Of a stretch of 64,000 nt of DNA, positions 10,206 through 20,700 are shown piece by piece; the stretch's first letter is position 1; the number at the start of each line of letters is the position of its first letter. This DNA comes from Luteococcus sp043424415 (GTDB taxonomy: Bacteria; Actinomycetota; Actinomycetes; Propionibacteriales; Propionibacteriaceae): positions 15,151 to 79,150 of the forward strand of contig NZ_JBHWOO010000055.1 of the NCBI RefSeq assembly GCF_043424415.1, read 5' to 3'. The notes beneath the pieces are model-generated. The model saw nothing but the letters and a program-made list of their open reading frames with translations. It searched no databases and was not told the origin of the DNA. The position numbers were made by a program, and so were the translations under genes.

Positions 10206-10940
10206 TCACTGCATCCCGCCGTCGACGGTGAGCACTTCGCCCGTCATGAATGACGCCTGGTCCGAGAGCAGGAAAGCGATGACGTCGGCAATCTCGCCGG
10301 GGGTGCCGAGGCGCCGGAGCGCGGTTCGCTCTCGCACCTGGTCGAGCAGGTGCTGAGGCAGACCCTCCACGAGGTCTGTCGCGATGAAACCCGGTGCGAC
10401 GACGTTCGCACGGATCCCGTAGCGGCCCGTTTCCTGAGCCAGGCTCTTCGTGTACCCGATGATGCCGGCCTTCGCAGCGGCGTAGTTGGCCTGGCCGGCG
10501 TTCCCGCGCAGACCAGCAAGCGACGACATCGTGACGATGCTGCCGCGACGTCGTCGCATCATCGTGTCCAGCGCTGCTTGGCAGACATGGTGGACACCTC
10601 CCAGGTCCACGCGCAGCACACGATCCCAGTCCTCGGCCTTCATCAGCGCGACCGGCTTGTCTCGCAGCGTGGCTGCCGACGCCACGACGGCAGTCACGGG
10701 ACCTAGCGCGTCCTCCACGGTCTCGACCAGTTCCCGCACCGCGTCACGATCGGCCACATCGGCGGTGAACCCGCAGGACTTCCGACCTAAAGCATGAATC
10801 TCCCTGTCCAGGCCAGCGGCCGCCTCATCGTCTCGGGCGTAGCAGTAGCCGATGTCATACCCATCGCGCGCCAGGCGAATCGCGACGGCACGGCCGATGC
10901 CGCGCGTCGCTCCCGTGATCAGCGCAGTGTCCGGTTTCAT
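10206..10940 (-). CDS. FabG-like 3-oxoacyl-ACP reductase (short-chain dehydrogenase)
   Basis: A 244-residue SDR that probably reduces a beta-keto thioester on a carrier protein with NADPH. The cofactor motif TGATRGIG is at residues 9-16. The catalytic Ser lies in MSSLAG and the YxxxK pair in NYAAAKAG. The C-terminus ends GEVLTVDGGMQ, as in FabG proteins. It starts 2 nt after the thioesterase stop. PKS-A lacks an integral KR, so this enzyme is a reasonable trans-acting partner for PKS-A or for starter-unit preparation; that assignment is inference. Confidence 0.88.
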   Translation of the reverse strand: MKPDTALITGATRGIGRAVAIRLARDGYDIGYCYARDDEAAAGLDREIHALGRKSCGFTADVADRDAVRELVETVEDALGPVTAVVASAATLRDKPVALMKAEDWDRVLRVDLGGVHHVCQAALDTMMRRRRGSIVTMSSLAGLRGNAGQANYAAAKAGIIGYTKSLAQETGRYGIRANVVAPGFIATDLVEGLPQHLLDQVRERTALRRLGTPGEIADVIAFLLSDQASFMTGEVLTVDGGMQ

Positions 10941-10942
10941 GG

Positions 10943-11710
10943 TCAGTTTCTCGTTTCAACGATCCGACGACGCTGGCCCAGCTCGATGGCGGCGGTGCGC
11001 ACCATCACGGTGAATATCTCGCTCATGTGCTGACTCAGGTAGAAGTGGTCGCCCGCCCTCACGTCGGTCCGGAGGGGGCGTGTGGTGAAGCGCGCCCACC
11101 CCTGCAGGGTCTCCACAGGAACGAGGGGGTCCGCATCTCCACCGAAGGCAACCAGGGGTAGGTCGAGAGGGCTTTCATCCGTCGGCGCGTAGTTCTCCAG
11201 CGCCCTGCCGTCAGCCCTCATCGTCGTGATGATGTGCTCTCGCATCTCGGGGTTGCTGAGGAGTTCCAGCGGCGTGGCGCCCAGTCGGGCCAGACGTTCC
11301 AGAATGCCCCGGTCCGTGAGCTGGAAGCCGCCGTCGCCTCCGTTGTTCCTGGGGGGCTGAGACCCCGAGACGAACAGGGCCAGCGGTGAGCGAACGCCCC
11401 GGCTCTGCAGGGCATGAGCGAGCTCAAAGGCGACGATCGCGCCCATGCTGTGACCGAAGAGTGCGTAGTCTCCCTCGATCTCGTCGACCATCCGGTCAGC
11501 CAGGCCCGTCACCAGCGTCCCCATGTCGTCCGTGACAGGCTCCGCCATACGAATGCCGTGGCCCGGGTACTCGACGCAGGATGTCTGCACTCCCGGCATC
11601 TGCAGCCAGGCGCGATATGCGCTGGCCGTCCCGCCCGCGTACGGGAGGGCGAAGATGCGAATCCGATCACCAGCGCGCGGTCGCGACGAGAACATCCAGC
11701 TCTTACTCAC
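10943..11710 (-). CDS. Type II thioesterase (GrsT/RifR-like editing enzyme)
   Basis: A 255-residue alpha/beta hydrolase. Type II thioesterases clear misprimed acyl groups from carrier domains and are found in many PKS/NRPS operons. The nucleophile elbow is FGHSMG (Ser 88), the acid lies in GGDADPLV near 203, and the histidine in AGDHFYL. The N-terminal FALPYAGG and the EYPGHG block near residue 47 are family hallmarks. The start overlaps the NRPS-3 stop by 4 nt. Because NRPS-3 has no C-terminal thioesterase, this stand-alone enzyme is the only hydrolase seen in the cluster. A product-release role cannot be excluded, but editing is the family norm. Confidence 0.93.
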   Translation of the reverse strand: MSKSWMFSSRPRAGDRIRIFALPYAGGTASAYRAWLQMPGVQTSCVEYPGHGIRMAEPVTDDMGTLVTGLADRMVDEIEGDYALFGHSMGAIVAFELAHALQSRGVRSPLALFVSGSQPPRNNGGDGGFQLTDRGILERLARLGATPLELLSNPEMREHIITTMRADGRALENYAPTDESPLDLPLVAFGGDADPLVPVETLQGWARFTTRPLRTDVRAGDHFYLSQHMSEIFTVMVRTAAIELGQRRRIVETRN

Positions 11711-14700
11711 GCTTCTCCTCGATTCTGACGGGGGTCAGGATCAGACGGCCGCGGGAGGCGGTCTGCCAGCAGCGTTGGCACCTCTGACAAGGGTAGATCC
11801 GGTCTGGCCAGCACGGCGTGAAGCAGCACTGGCCAAGCCGCCACCATGTCGGCGAAGGCATGCTCGTTGAACCGGTTCGGCGCGTGCATCCACAGTCCTC
11901 GCAGCTCGCCGTCCCGTTCGTGCAGCACCAGGTACAGGTCGAGATTGGCCGGACTGATCGAGCCGTGCATCTCGGGAATGAGCTGCTCGGCGGCTCCAAC
12001 TGGCCGCCACGGCGTTCCGACCCAGCCGCCCAGGTTCAGACGCACAGATCCGAAATCCACCACGTTGAACATGGTGCGCATCGGGTCCCACCGGCCGTCA
12101 CTCGTAGCCGCGAGCTGGCGCAGGGGGGCCTGCTGATGCTCTCGGGCGTCCAGCAGGCTGAGCCGAACCTGAGCCATCACGTCGCCGAAGGTGGCCCGCT
12201 CGGCTATTCGGGTGCGGATCGAGACCTCGTTGACCAGATATCCGACCATGGTGTGCGTCTCCGGCTCGTCTCGCCCAGCTAGTGGCACAGTGACCAGCAC
12301 GTCGTCGGTTGCGGTCGCCACCGCTTGGAGCACCTGGAAAACGGTGAGGAGATAGACGAATGTGCTCACCGACGCGGCCGCGGCCGCTGCCTTGAGCTGC
12401 TCATTCTCCTCCGGGCACAAGGAGAAGCCGGTGATCGTGGCCACAGCGGGACGCGGTTCACGTCCTAGCGGCCGCAACGTGGGCGCCGGCGGCAGGTCAC
12501 TGAAGAGCGAACGCCAGTAATCGGCGTGGACCCGGCCAGGGCCGAGCTCGTTCTCACGCTGCTGCCATGCGGCCAGGTCGGCCAGCTGAAGACTCGCGAA
12601 GTCGCGCCGGGCAGGAGTGCCGTCGCGCTCCGCCACGTAATAGTCGGCGAGGTCTTCCACATACTGCGCAAATCCCCAGGGATCAACGCTGGCGTGGTGG
12701 AAGGCCTGCGACAGGACCCACCGCCGATCCCCCGTGCGCAGTAGGACGGTGTACATGGGGCTGCCCTTAGCGACCGGCATGGGCGTGCTCTCCAACCGGG
12801 CGACAACCTCCTCCACTGCGGCCTCAACGAGCTCTTCGGTCCCCCCACGCAGGTCGTGGACCTCTAGGGGCCAGGGGCTGGCTGGCTCCACCCGCTGAAA
12901 CCATTCGTCGCCTTCGTGGATCAAGCAGGTCCGGAACACCTCGTGCTTCTCGCGCACATTGTCGAGCGCCCGCTGGAGCGCGTCGACGTCGAGTTCTCGG
13001 TCCGCCGAGGCTCCCTCCGGTTCGAGGACGACGGTGGCGACCACGTTGTGGTGGACCGCGTCCGCCCCAACGGGTTCAGTGATTTTGTTCAGCTGCTGGT
13101 GGGTGACTGGCATGCGGTCGCTGCGGACGCTCGGGCGGATTGTGGCGACCTGCCGGGAAGGCAGGGGCTCCTGAGCCGCGTCAACGCCAGCACGGGCTAT
13201 TGTCTCAAGGCACCGGACCAGTTCGTGCTCGAAGGCCTCAACCTCCGGCGTCGTCCACGAGCTGTGGTCCCACATGACCTGCACCTGGAGCCGAGAACCC
13301 GCGTCGGTCTGCAACGAGACCACGTTCACCTGCAGTGGACGGGTGAGGAGCAGCGATCGAGCGGCCGTCCCCTCACCCATGAGCTCCCTCTGGAGTCGGG
13401 TGACGGGCTGCCACGCAAGATCCTCAAGCCCCGCGGTCTGCTGCCCAAGGTAGTTGAATACCAGGTATGCCTCAGGCAGGTCCCCCAGCGGCGAGCCCTC
13501 GGCAAGATAGCGGAGTGCGCCGTAGCCCAGCCCGTCGTGGGGATAACGGCGCTGCGAGATGACGGCTCGCCGCAGCAGAGTGCGCATCTCGTCGTCGGTG
13601 GCCGGGCTGGCTCCCAGATCGACGCTAACCGGATACACGCTGGTCAACCAACCGACCGTCCGGCTGGCGTCCACGTGCCCCAAGTGACGGCCATGCGACT
13701 CGACCTCAACTAGCAGCGGCCCGGTGCTCTGGATCCCGAGGTTGTCCCGGGCGGCTAGGGCGACGGCGCTGAGCAGGACCTCATGAGCGCTGGCGCCAAG
13801 CCCTGGGCAGATCTCCTCCAGCAGCCGTCGCGACGTTTCCACGTCAAGAAGCAAGGTGCTTTCGCCGACCGATGTGCCCGTTGCGAACACACTTGGCGCG
13901 CGCAGGGGAGTCGCGCCGCGGGTGAGCGTCTGCCAGTCCTCGATCTCGGCCTTGCGCTGGGGGCTGCCCGCGTCTTCACTGACTGTCTCCGACCACGAGC
14001 GGGCCGAAGTCGGCACGGGCGGAAGTGAGATCGGCTGCCCGGTAGCCACCTGCTCGAGTGAGGTGCGCAGGTCTTCGAGGATCACTTGCCACGACATGCC
14101 GTCCACCACGACGTGATGGATCACGAGCAGCAGCATGGGCAGCGCGCCGTCGCGCTCAAACAGTCGTGTTTCCAGGTTGTGCCCGCGCCAGGGATCCAGC
14201 CTCTCTACGGCAGCGGTGACGGCGTGGAGCAGGTCTTCGGACAGATCGGCCACGCTGGTGCTGGCGACTTCGACGGGTGGCGGGAGGATCTTTCCTTCTG
14301 GGACGTGAAGGGTCCATGTCTGCGGATCAAGGGTGGCAGCCAGGATCCTGTGATGATTCACCAGACCATCGAGTGCAGCAGCGACCTGCGTCGCTGTCGT
14401 TCCCTGCGGCAGTGTCACCAGGACGCGGTGGCTGTATCCGGAGATCTCTCCTCCGCGGCGCCGCAGACGTCGCAGCATGGGGCTCGGTGCACAGTCGCCC
14501 GCTCCGTCATCGTGAACGGACGTCACGGCGGCGGCACGGCTCCCGACAGAGGCTGCGATTGCCGAAACGGACTCGTGCACGAAAATGTCGCGGGTGGTGA
14601 GAGTGATGCCTGACTTGCGCGCAGCAGAAACCACCTGGATGGCTCGCAGCGAGTCCCCACCGAGCTCGAAGAAGCTGTCAGTGGCGTTCACCACCGGGCG

Positions 14701-17700
14701 ATCCAGTACGTCGGTGAAGGCGGCGGCGATCGTCGTCTCCAGTCCGGGGGCCGGGGGGCGTCCGAGGCCTGCCATCGTGTCCGGGGAGCTTGGCGAGGGT
14801 AGCGCCCGCCTGTCCACCTTGCCGTTGGCGGTCATGGGCAGAGCGCCCAGCACCGTGACGGTGCTCGGGACGCAGTGCCTGGGGAGCCGCTGTCCCACCC
14901 AACGCCGGACCTCATCACCGTCGACCGTTCCAGCACTCGTGACGATGTACGCGTCCAGCTGCGTCACCCCGGCCCCGTCGCTGCCAGCCACGACAACAGC
15001 GTTCGTGACTGCGGGATGCGACAGGAGGGCGGCCTCTACCTCGACCAGTTCCACCCGGTAACCGTGGATCTTGACCTGGCCGTCTTCACGTCCCAGGAAA
15101 CGCAGCTCGCCCGACTCCGTCCAGCAGACCTTGTCTCCGGTGCGGTAGACGCGCGAAGCGTCCGACACAAAAGGATCATCGAGGAAACGGCTGAGGGTGA
15201 GCTCAGGCTCGTTCACGTAGCCGACTGACACCTGCCCCCCGGCCACCCACAGCTCACCTGCTACGCCGGGTGGGGCCAACTCACCTTGTCTCACGACATA
15301 GCAGCGCGAACCAGGCACAGGGCGACCCAAGGGGAGGAATGCACCGTCTCGGTAGTCGCGGAGGTCGCAGGTGACCACGCCAATCGTTGTCTCCGTAGGA
15401 CCGTAATGGTTGTGCACCGCCGTGTCGCCGGCAGCAGCCAGCAACTCGGCCACCTGTGACCGCGGTGCCGCCTCTCCTCCGAGCACCAGCGAGCGACGCG
15501 GCATCAGTGCGTCGGCACCGACCACACGCATCAGCGCGCCCAGGTGAGTGGGGACAATCTTGACGTAGTCGATCTCCCTTAAGCGGATCAGCTCCGAGAC
15601 GGCGTCCGCGTCGACGGCTGTGTCCTTGTCCACCAGGTGCAGCTCGCCCCCTGTCCCCAAGCTCGAAAAGAGGATGGTGCCCACAAAGTCGGTCACTGGT
15701 GGCTGCAGAACAAGGTACCGAGCCTGCGGAGAACCCATACCGAGGGTCGAAGGGACGGACGACACGTAGGTCTTAATGTTGGCATGCGTCACCTCCACGC
15801 CCTTGGGTTTGCCGGTCGAGCCAGAGGTGTAGAGCACATATCCCACGCCGTCAGGTGCCGCACCTGGCAGCTCGGTGCCCGTGTTTGCAGCGTCGGCAAG
15901 CGTCGAAAGAGTGATCCACTGACAGTCTCCACCGACATCAGGGCGGGCCTGCTCGTCCGAGACCACCAAGGCGGCGCGGCAGTCCTCCAGGAGCATGTTG
16001 ACGCGTACTGAGGGCCATGACGGGTCCATGACCAGATAGGCAGCGCCCGCTTTCCAGGTGGCCAGCATGCTCACCAGCAGCTCAGCGCTCAGCGGCAGTG
16101 ACAGCGCCACGACGTCGCCCGGTCGGACTCCAGCTGTGACTAGTTGCCGTGCCGTCTTCGTGGCGCGGCTGTCCAGCTCGCCGTAGGTTGTCTGCCGGTC
16201 CTTCTCGACGATGGCCACCCAGGACGGGTGCTCGACCGCCACGCGGGCGATGTCCTCCGAGAGCGTGGCCTCACCCACCAGCTCGAGCCGCTCTCCTGTG
16301 GCGAGTCCGAGAACCTCCTCTCGCTCGTGCACGTCGCAGAGTGGCACGTCGGAGAGCCGCAGCGACGGGTCAGCGACGAACGCACGCAGGATGCGGATGT
16401 AGTGGTACGCCAGTCGCCGCGCTGACGCGTCATTGAAGAGATCGCGTGCATGCAGAAGTTGACCTGTAACCTGCCCCTGGTCCTCGCGAAGATCCAGCTG
16501 CAGGTCGTACTTGATCAACGTCTCGGCCGATACCACGGGCTCGATGCGTACCTCGTGGGACTCCCAACGGGGCAGCGGCACGTTCTGGTAGGTGATCATG
16601 GCTCGGAACAGAGCCGGTGCGCCTGAGTGCTGAGCGGGAGCCACCCGCGTGATTACGTCTTCGATGGGGACGTCCTGGTGGGCAAAGGCGTCGAAGCACA
16701 CGCGGCGGAAGGTGGCAAGGTGATCTGTAAACGTGGCGTCCCGGTCCACCCGGCACCGAAGTGCGACTGAGTTCATCAGACAGCCGATCAGCTGCTCCAG
16801 TTCGGAGTTGCCACGTCCCATCACGGGAGTGCCCACGCACACATCGCACTCACCAGAGACCCTGGCGAGGAGCGCGTGGAAGGCTGCCCCATAGACCATG
16901 AATGGGGTCATGTGCCGAGCCCGGGCCAGCTTGCGCACCCCGTCCACCAGCGATGCGTCGAGGCTCAGCGTGTTGGATCCGGCTCGGTGGCTCGGTCGGG
17001 CTGGACGAGGTGCGTCTGTGATGAGAGGCAGTTCGGATGGCACTCCCGCCAGGTTCTGCTCCCACCATGCTAGGTCGGCTTCCCGGTGGGGGTCAGGGAC
17101 GGAAAGGTGGGCGGCGAGATCGGGGAACTGCAGGGTCAGGTCAGGGAGCGTGCAGACATGGCCTTGTCGCAGGCTGTCGTAGGCGGTGAGGATCTCCCGC
17201 ATCAGCACGCTGACGGACCACAGATCGCCCACCACATGGTGCAGAGCGAGGAGGATGGCCCGCTCATCGTGGGCGAAGGTCAAAATCTCGATGCGAAGGA
17301 GCGAGCCGGACTGCAGGTTGAAGGGCTCAGCGGCCAAAGCGGCGAGCCGTTCGCTGGCAGTTCGCTCACGCTCCATGACAGGCAGTCCCGGCACCGACAT
17401 GCGACGAAGTGAAGGGGGCAGGTCGGGCTTCACGATCTGGACAGGTTCGCCGTCCACGAGCGAGAAGACCGTGCGCAAGGACTCGTGCCGCCGCACGACG
17501 TGCTCACAGGCCATCTCGAACGCCTGAGGGTCGAAGGCGCCCCGGACGCGGAGGCCGCCGGTGATTACAAATGGGTTGGTGCCCTCGGAGAGCTGGTCGG
17601 CCAACCACATCTGTCGCTGTGCCGAGGTCAAGGGGACGGGGACTGCCGGATTCTCCCGACGGCGGATACCGACAGAGGTCGGGCCCTGGAGCCCTTCGGC

Positions 17701-17766
17701 TGCTAGGCGCTTGCTGAGCAGCGCCCGCCGCTGAGCGGAGAGATTGACCGACGTCGGGGCTCCCAT
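11707..17766 (-). CDS. NRPS-3: C-A(Asp-like)-T-E-C terminal module
   Basis: A 2019-residue synthetase that should add and epimerise the last amino acid. The first C domain has HHVVGDL near residue 175. The A domain has YTSGSTGKPKG and reads DFTKVGHIGK at the ten specificity positions, one change from the Asp code DLTKVGHIGK. The carrier has GGDSL (Ser about 1038), the form common before E domains. The E domain has HHVVVDGMSW near 1218, VESHGR, RTVGWL and FNYLG. A second C-like domain fills residues 1560-2000 with HHASVDPWG near 1687. There is no thioesterase, so release probably uses this last C domain. The start shares one base with the NRPS-2 stop (TGATG). The N-terminal helix (LSAQRRALLSKRL) looks like a docking element. 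The Asp call is my alignment by eye. Confidence 0.93.
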   Translation of the reverse strand: MGAPTSVNLSAQRRALLSKRLAAEGLQGPTSVGIRRRENPAVPVPLTSAQRQMWLADQLSEGTNPFVITGGLRVRGAFDPQAFEMACEHVVRRHESLRTVFSLVDGEPVQIVKPDLPPSLRRMSVPGLPVMERERTASERLAALAAEPFNLQSGSLLRIEILTFAHDERAILLALHHVVGDLWSVSVLMREILTAYDSLRQGHVCTLPDLTLQFPDLAAHLSVPDPHREADLAWWEQNLAGVPSELPLITDAPRPARPSHRAGSNTLSLDASLVDGVRKLARARHMTPFMVYGAAFHALLARVSGECDVCVGTPVMGRGNSELEQLIGCLMNSVALRCRVDRDATFTDHLATFRRVCFDAFAHQDVPIEDVITRVAPAQHSGAPALFRAMITYQNVPLPRWESHEVRIEPVVSAETLIKYDLQLDLREDQGQVTGQLLHARDLFNDASARRLAYHYIRILRAFVADPSLRLSDVPLCDVHEREEVLGLATGERLELVGEATLSEDIARVAVEHPSWVAIVEKDRQTTYGELDSRATKTARQLVTAGVRPGDVVALSLPLSAELLVSMLATWKAGAAYLVMDPSWPSVRVNMLLEDCRAALVVSDEQARPDVGGDCQWITLSTLADAANTGTELPGAAPDGVGYVLYTSGSTGKPKGVEVTHANIKTYVSSVPSTLGMGSPQARYLVLQPPVTDFVGTILFSSLGTGGELHLVDKDTAVDADAVSELIRLREIDYVKIVPTHLGALMRVVGADALMPRRSLVLGGEAAPRSQVAELLAAAGDTAVHNHYGPTETTIGVVTCDLRDYRDGAFLPLGRPVPGSRCYVVRQGELAPPGVAGELWVAGGQVSVGYVNEPELTLSRFLDDPFVSDASRVYRTGDKVCWTESGELRFLGREDGQVKIHGYRVELVEVEAALLSHPAVTNAVVVAGSDGAGVTQLDAYIVTSAGTVDGDEVRRWVGQRLPRHCVPSTVTVLGALPMTANGKVDRRALPSPSSPDTMAGLGRPPAPGLETTIAAAFTDVLDRPVVNATDSFFELGGDSLRAIQVVSAARKSGITLTTRDIFVHESVSAIAASVGSRAAAVTSVHDDGAGDCAPSPMLRRLRRRGGEISGYSHRVLVTLPQGTTATQVAAALDGLVNHHRILAATLDPQTWTLHVPEGKILPPPVEVASTSVADLSEDLLHAVTAAVERLDPWRGHNLETRLFERDGALPMLLLVIHHVVVDGMSWQVILEDLRTSLEQVATGQPISLPPVPTSARSWSETVSEDAGSPQRKAEIEDWQTLTRGATPLRAPSVFATGTSVGESTLLLDVETSRRLLEEICPGLGASAHEVLLSAVALAARDNLGIQSTGPLLVEVESHGRHLGHVDASRTVGWLTSVYPVSVDLGASPATDDEMRTLLRRAVISQRRYPHDGLGYGALRYLAEGSPLGDLPEAYLVFNYLGQQTAGLEDLAWQPVTRLQRELMGEGTAARSLLLTRPLQVNVVSLQTDAGSRLQVQVMWDHSSWTTPEVEAFEHELVRCLETIARAGVDAAQEPLPSRQVATIRPSVRSDRMPVTHQQLNKITEPVGADAVHHNVVATVVLEPEGASADRELDVDALQRALDNVREKHEVFRTCLIHEGDEWFQRVEPASPWPLEVHDLRGGTEELVEAAVEEVVARLESTPMPVAKGSPMYTVLLRTGDRRWVLSQAFHHASVDPWGFAQYVEDLADYYVAERDGTPARRDFASLQLADLAAWQQRENELGPGRVHADYWRSLFSDLPPAPTLRPLGREPRPAVATITGFSLCPEENEQLKAAAAAASVSTFVYLLTVFQVLQAVATATDDVLVTVPLAGRDEPETHTMVGYLVNEVSIRTRIAERATFGDVMAQVRLSLLDAREHQQAPLRQLAATSDGRWDPMRTMFNVVDFGSVRLNLGGWVGTPWRPVGAAEQLIPEMHGSISPANLDLYLVLHERDGELRGLWMHAPNRFNEHAFADMVAAWPVLLHAVLARPDLPLSEVPTLLADRLPRPSDPDPRQNRGEA

Positions 17767-20700
17767 CAGTCCTCCGCACCGCCCAGCTGGGCCGCGATCT
17801 CCTCGTCGGACATCGCGCTGAGCTCGACAACCAGCTCTGCGGTGCGCTCTACCAGAGATGGGTCGGGCGCGGTATCCAAGACAGCCGCCGCGAGACCTTC
17901 GACGGTGGGCTCGGTAAACAGCCGGTGCAGGGGCACGTCAATGTCGAAGGTCTCACGCATCCTCACCATGACTCTCGTACTGAGCAGCGAGTGGCCGCCC
18001 AGATCGAAGAAGTTGTCGGTCACTCCGACGCGCTCGATACCGAGCACGTCGCACCAGATCCCCGCGATCACAGCCTCGAGGGGCGTCCGGGGTGGGACGA
18101 ACTCGGTCTGGGCGATGTGGCCGGGCGGTGGCAGGGCGCCCCGGTCGATCTTGCCATTGGGCGTCATCGGGAATGGGTCCTGTATCACGAATGCGCTGGG
18201 CACCATGTACGCCGGCAGTGTCTCCCACAGGCCGCCGCGGATGTCCGGGAGAGCCATCGCGAGTCGACGACGCGCCACGGCGTTCACCAGCCTGGCGGGG
18301 CGCGGGCCGTCGGGCAGAGTCGGGAAGCCGCACAGCGGTTCGCCATCGACTCCGCGGCGACGGGCGACGAGCGAGAAGTTGCCGTCTGCACCGTGTGCTC
18401 GCATCTCCAGATGAGCAGCGAACCCCGCATCCTCCACGGCCCGGACAATCTCGCTCGGATCCGGGACCGACATCTCACTCACCTCGCGCAGCACCTCAGC
18501 GAGGGTGGCACCTCCGGCCTTCTCAGCTGCCGCCAGCGTGGCGCTCACCTGAGCTACACGACGGTTCGGGATATCGAGGACCACCACGCAGTCATCGGTG
18601 CCTGCGAGCCACTCCCGAACGCTGTTGAGCCCGCCAGCGGCTGCCTCCCAGGCGTACGTCTTGGCAGCTACAGGCGTCACCTCGCCACAGTGAATTGTCA
18701 CGTCGTACCGGTATCGAGTCATATCCGTCTGGTCGGCCGAGCGCTTCGCCAGGACATGCACGGCAGCCACGTCGTCCCGCTCGTCCGCCAATTGCGTGAA
18801 TAGGTGCGGGTCGATGACGAGCTCGGAGTCTTCGGTCACGGCCCGGTCCGTGATCTGGACCAGGGCACTGGCCGCGACGGAGGGCTCGGTTCGCCGCAGC
18901 GCGGCGTCGGCGTGGAAGGTGGATAGCAAGGGCAGACTTCTGACGTCTCCCATGAACAGGACCCCGCCGGGAAGCAGGCGTGCCAGAGCAGCGTCGATGA
19001 CGGCCCGCAGGTAGCGCTCGTCCGGGAAGTACTGGGCAACAGAGTTGATGACGACCAGGTCAAACTGCTGCGGCGGGAGTTGGTCAACTTGGTGCGCCGC
19101 CAGTCGCTCTACCCGGACCGAATCGACGACCCCCAGCGCCTCCGCTCGAGCCTGCAGGCTCGCCACGGCCGTGGCCGATGTGTCGATCGCCCAGTAACGC
19201 TCGACCTGCGGTGCGACCCGGCTCAGGATCAGGCCCGTGCCACCGCCAATCTCGAGGACCCGGGACGGATGCAGTTCCATGATCGTTGATGCGGTCTCGT
19301 CCGCCCAGCGAGCCATGACCTCTCGCTCGATGGCCTCCCCAGTGAGAGCGCTGCGCCAGCCGGCGAGGTTGTCATCAACAACGCTGTCGGACTCCGAGGC
19401 CTGCAGGTAGGTGGTGTCCCAAACCTCACGCCAGCGCTCGACCTCGTGGGTCCACTCCTGCGTGCCGTTGGAGCTCGTCTCGTCAGTAGGTGAGAGGTAG
19501 GCCACCAGACGATCGCCGGAAGAATCGTCGTCGCGCACGATCACGACCGCGCGTCCCACCTCCCGGTGAGACTCCAACACCCTCTCGATCTCGCCCAGCT
19601 CGATGCGATGGCCGTGGATCTTGACCTGGTGGTCCGTGCGACCAAGGAACTCCAGGCGACCGTCGTGACGACGGCGGACCAGGTCGCCGGTGCGGTAGAG
19701 GCGGCCACCGTCGAGGAACGGGTCGGCCACGAATCGCTCAGCGGTGAGCTCGGGACGGTCGACATAACCGTTCGCGACCCCGTCTCCGCCGATCCACAGC
19801 TCCCCTGGTACTCCGACAGGGAGGCGACGCAACTCCTGGTCCAGCACACGCAGCGAGGTGTTGGCTATGGGCTCGCCAAGGTGGATGAGGTCGCGACCAA
19901 CATGCGCCACGGACGACCAGATCGTCGTCTCGGTAGGGCCATACATGTTCCACAGGTCCACACCCAAGTCGAGCAGGCTCGTGGCGAGTGTGACCGAGAG
20001 CGCCTCGCCGCCTACCAGGGCCTTGAACGGCCGCTCAGGCGCCCAGCCGGCCTCGAGCAGCATCTGCCAGCTCAGTGGCGTGGCCTGCATGGCCGTCACC
20101 TGGTGCTCGTTAATGAGCTGACGCAGGCTGGTGCCGTCGATGGCCTCGTTGCGGGTGGCGAGAATGATGCGGGCGCCCGAGACCAGCGGCAAGAAGACTT
20201 CCAGGCCCGCGATGTCGAAGGAGATGGTGGTGACGGCCAATAGCACGTCGTCATCGCTCAGGCCAGGACGCTCCTGCATCGAGCGTAGGAAGTTGTCCAG
20301 CGCACGATGTGGGATCTCTACCCCCTTGGGCTGGCCGGTCGAGCCTGAGGTGTAGATGACGTACACGGCGTCGGAAGGGGCCACGGTCACGACCGGGGCC
20401 GGCGCCGTAGTCACCTCCTGGGCGAGGTCCTCCCACAGCAGCAGGCCCTTGAACGCGTGCAGGCCGAGCTGCTCGGTGACAACTCTCTCCGAGATGACGA
20501 CCGCCGGTGCCGCATCCTGCAGCATGAAGGTGATGCGCGCGGCCGGGAACTCCGGGTCCATCGGAACATACGCGGCTCCTACCTGCATCACCGCGAGCAG
20601 CGCGGCGATGAGAGCCGGACCCCGCTGCATGCACACGGCGACGCGATCGCCCCGGCGAACTCCTCGCGCAGCAAGCACAGTGGCCGCTCGCGCGGACTGC

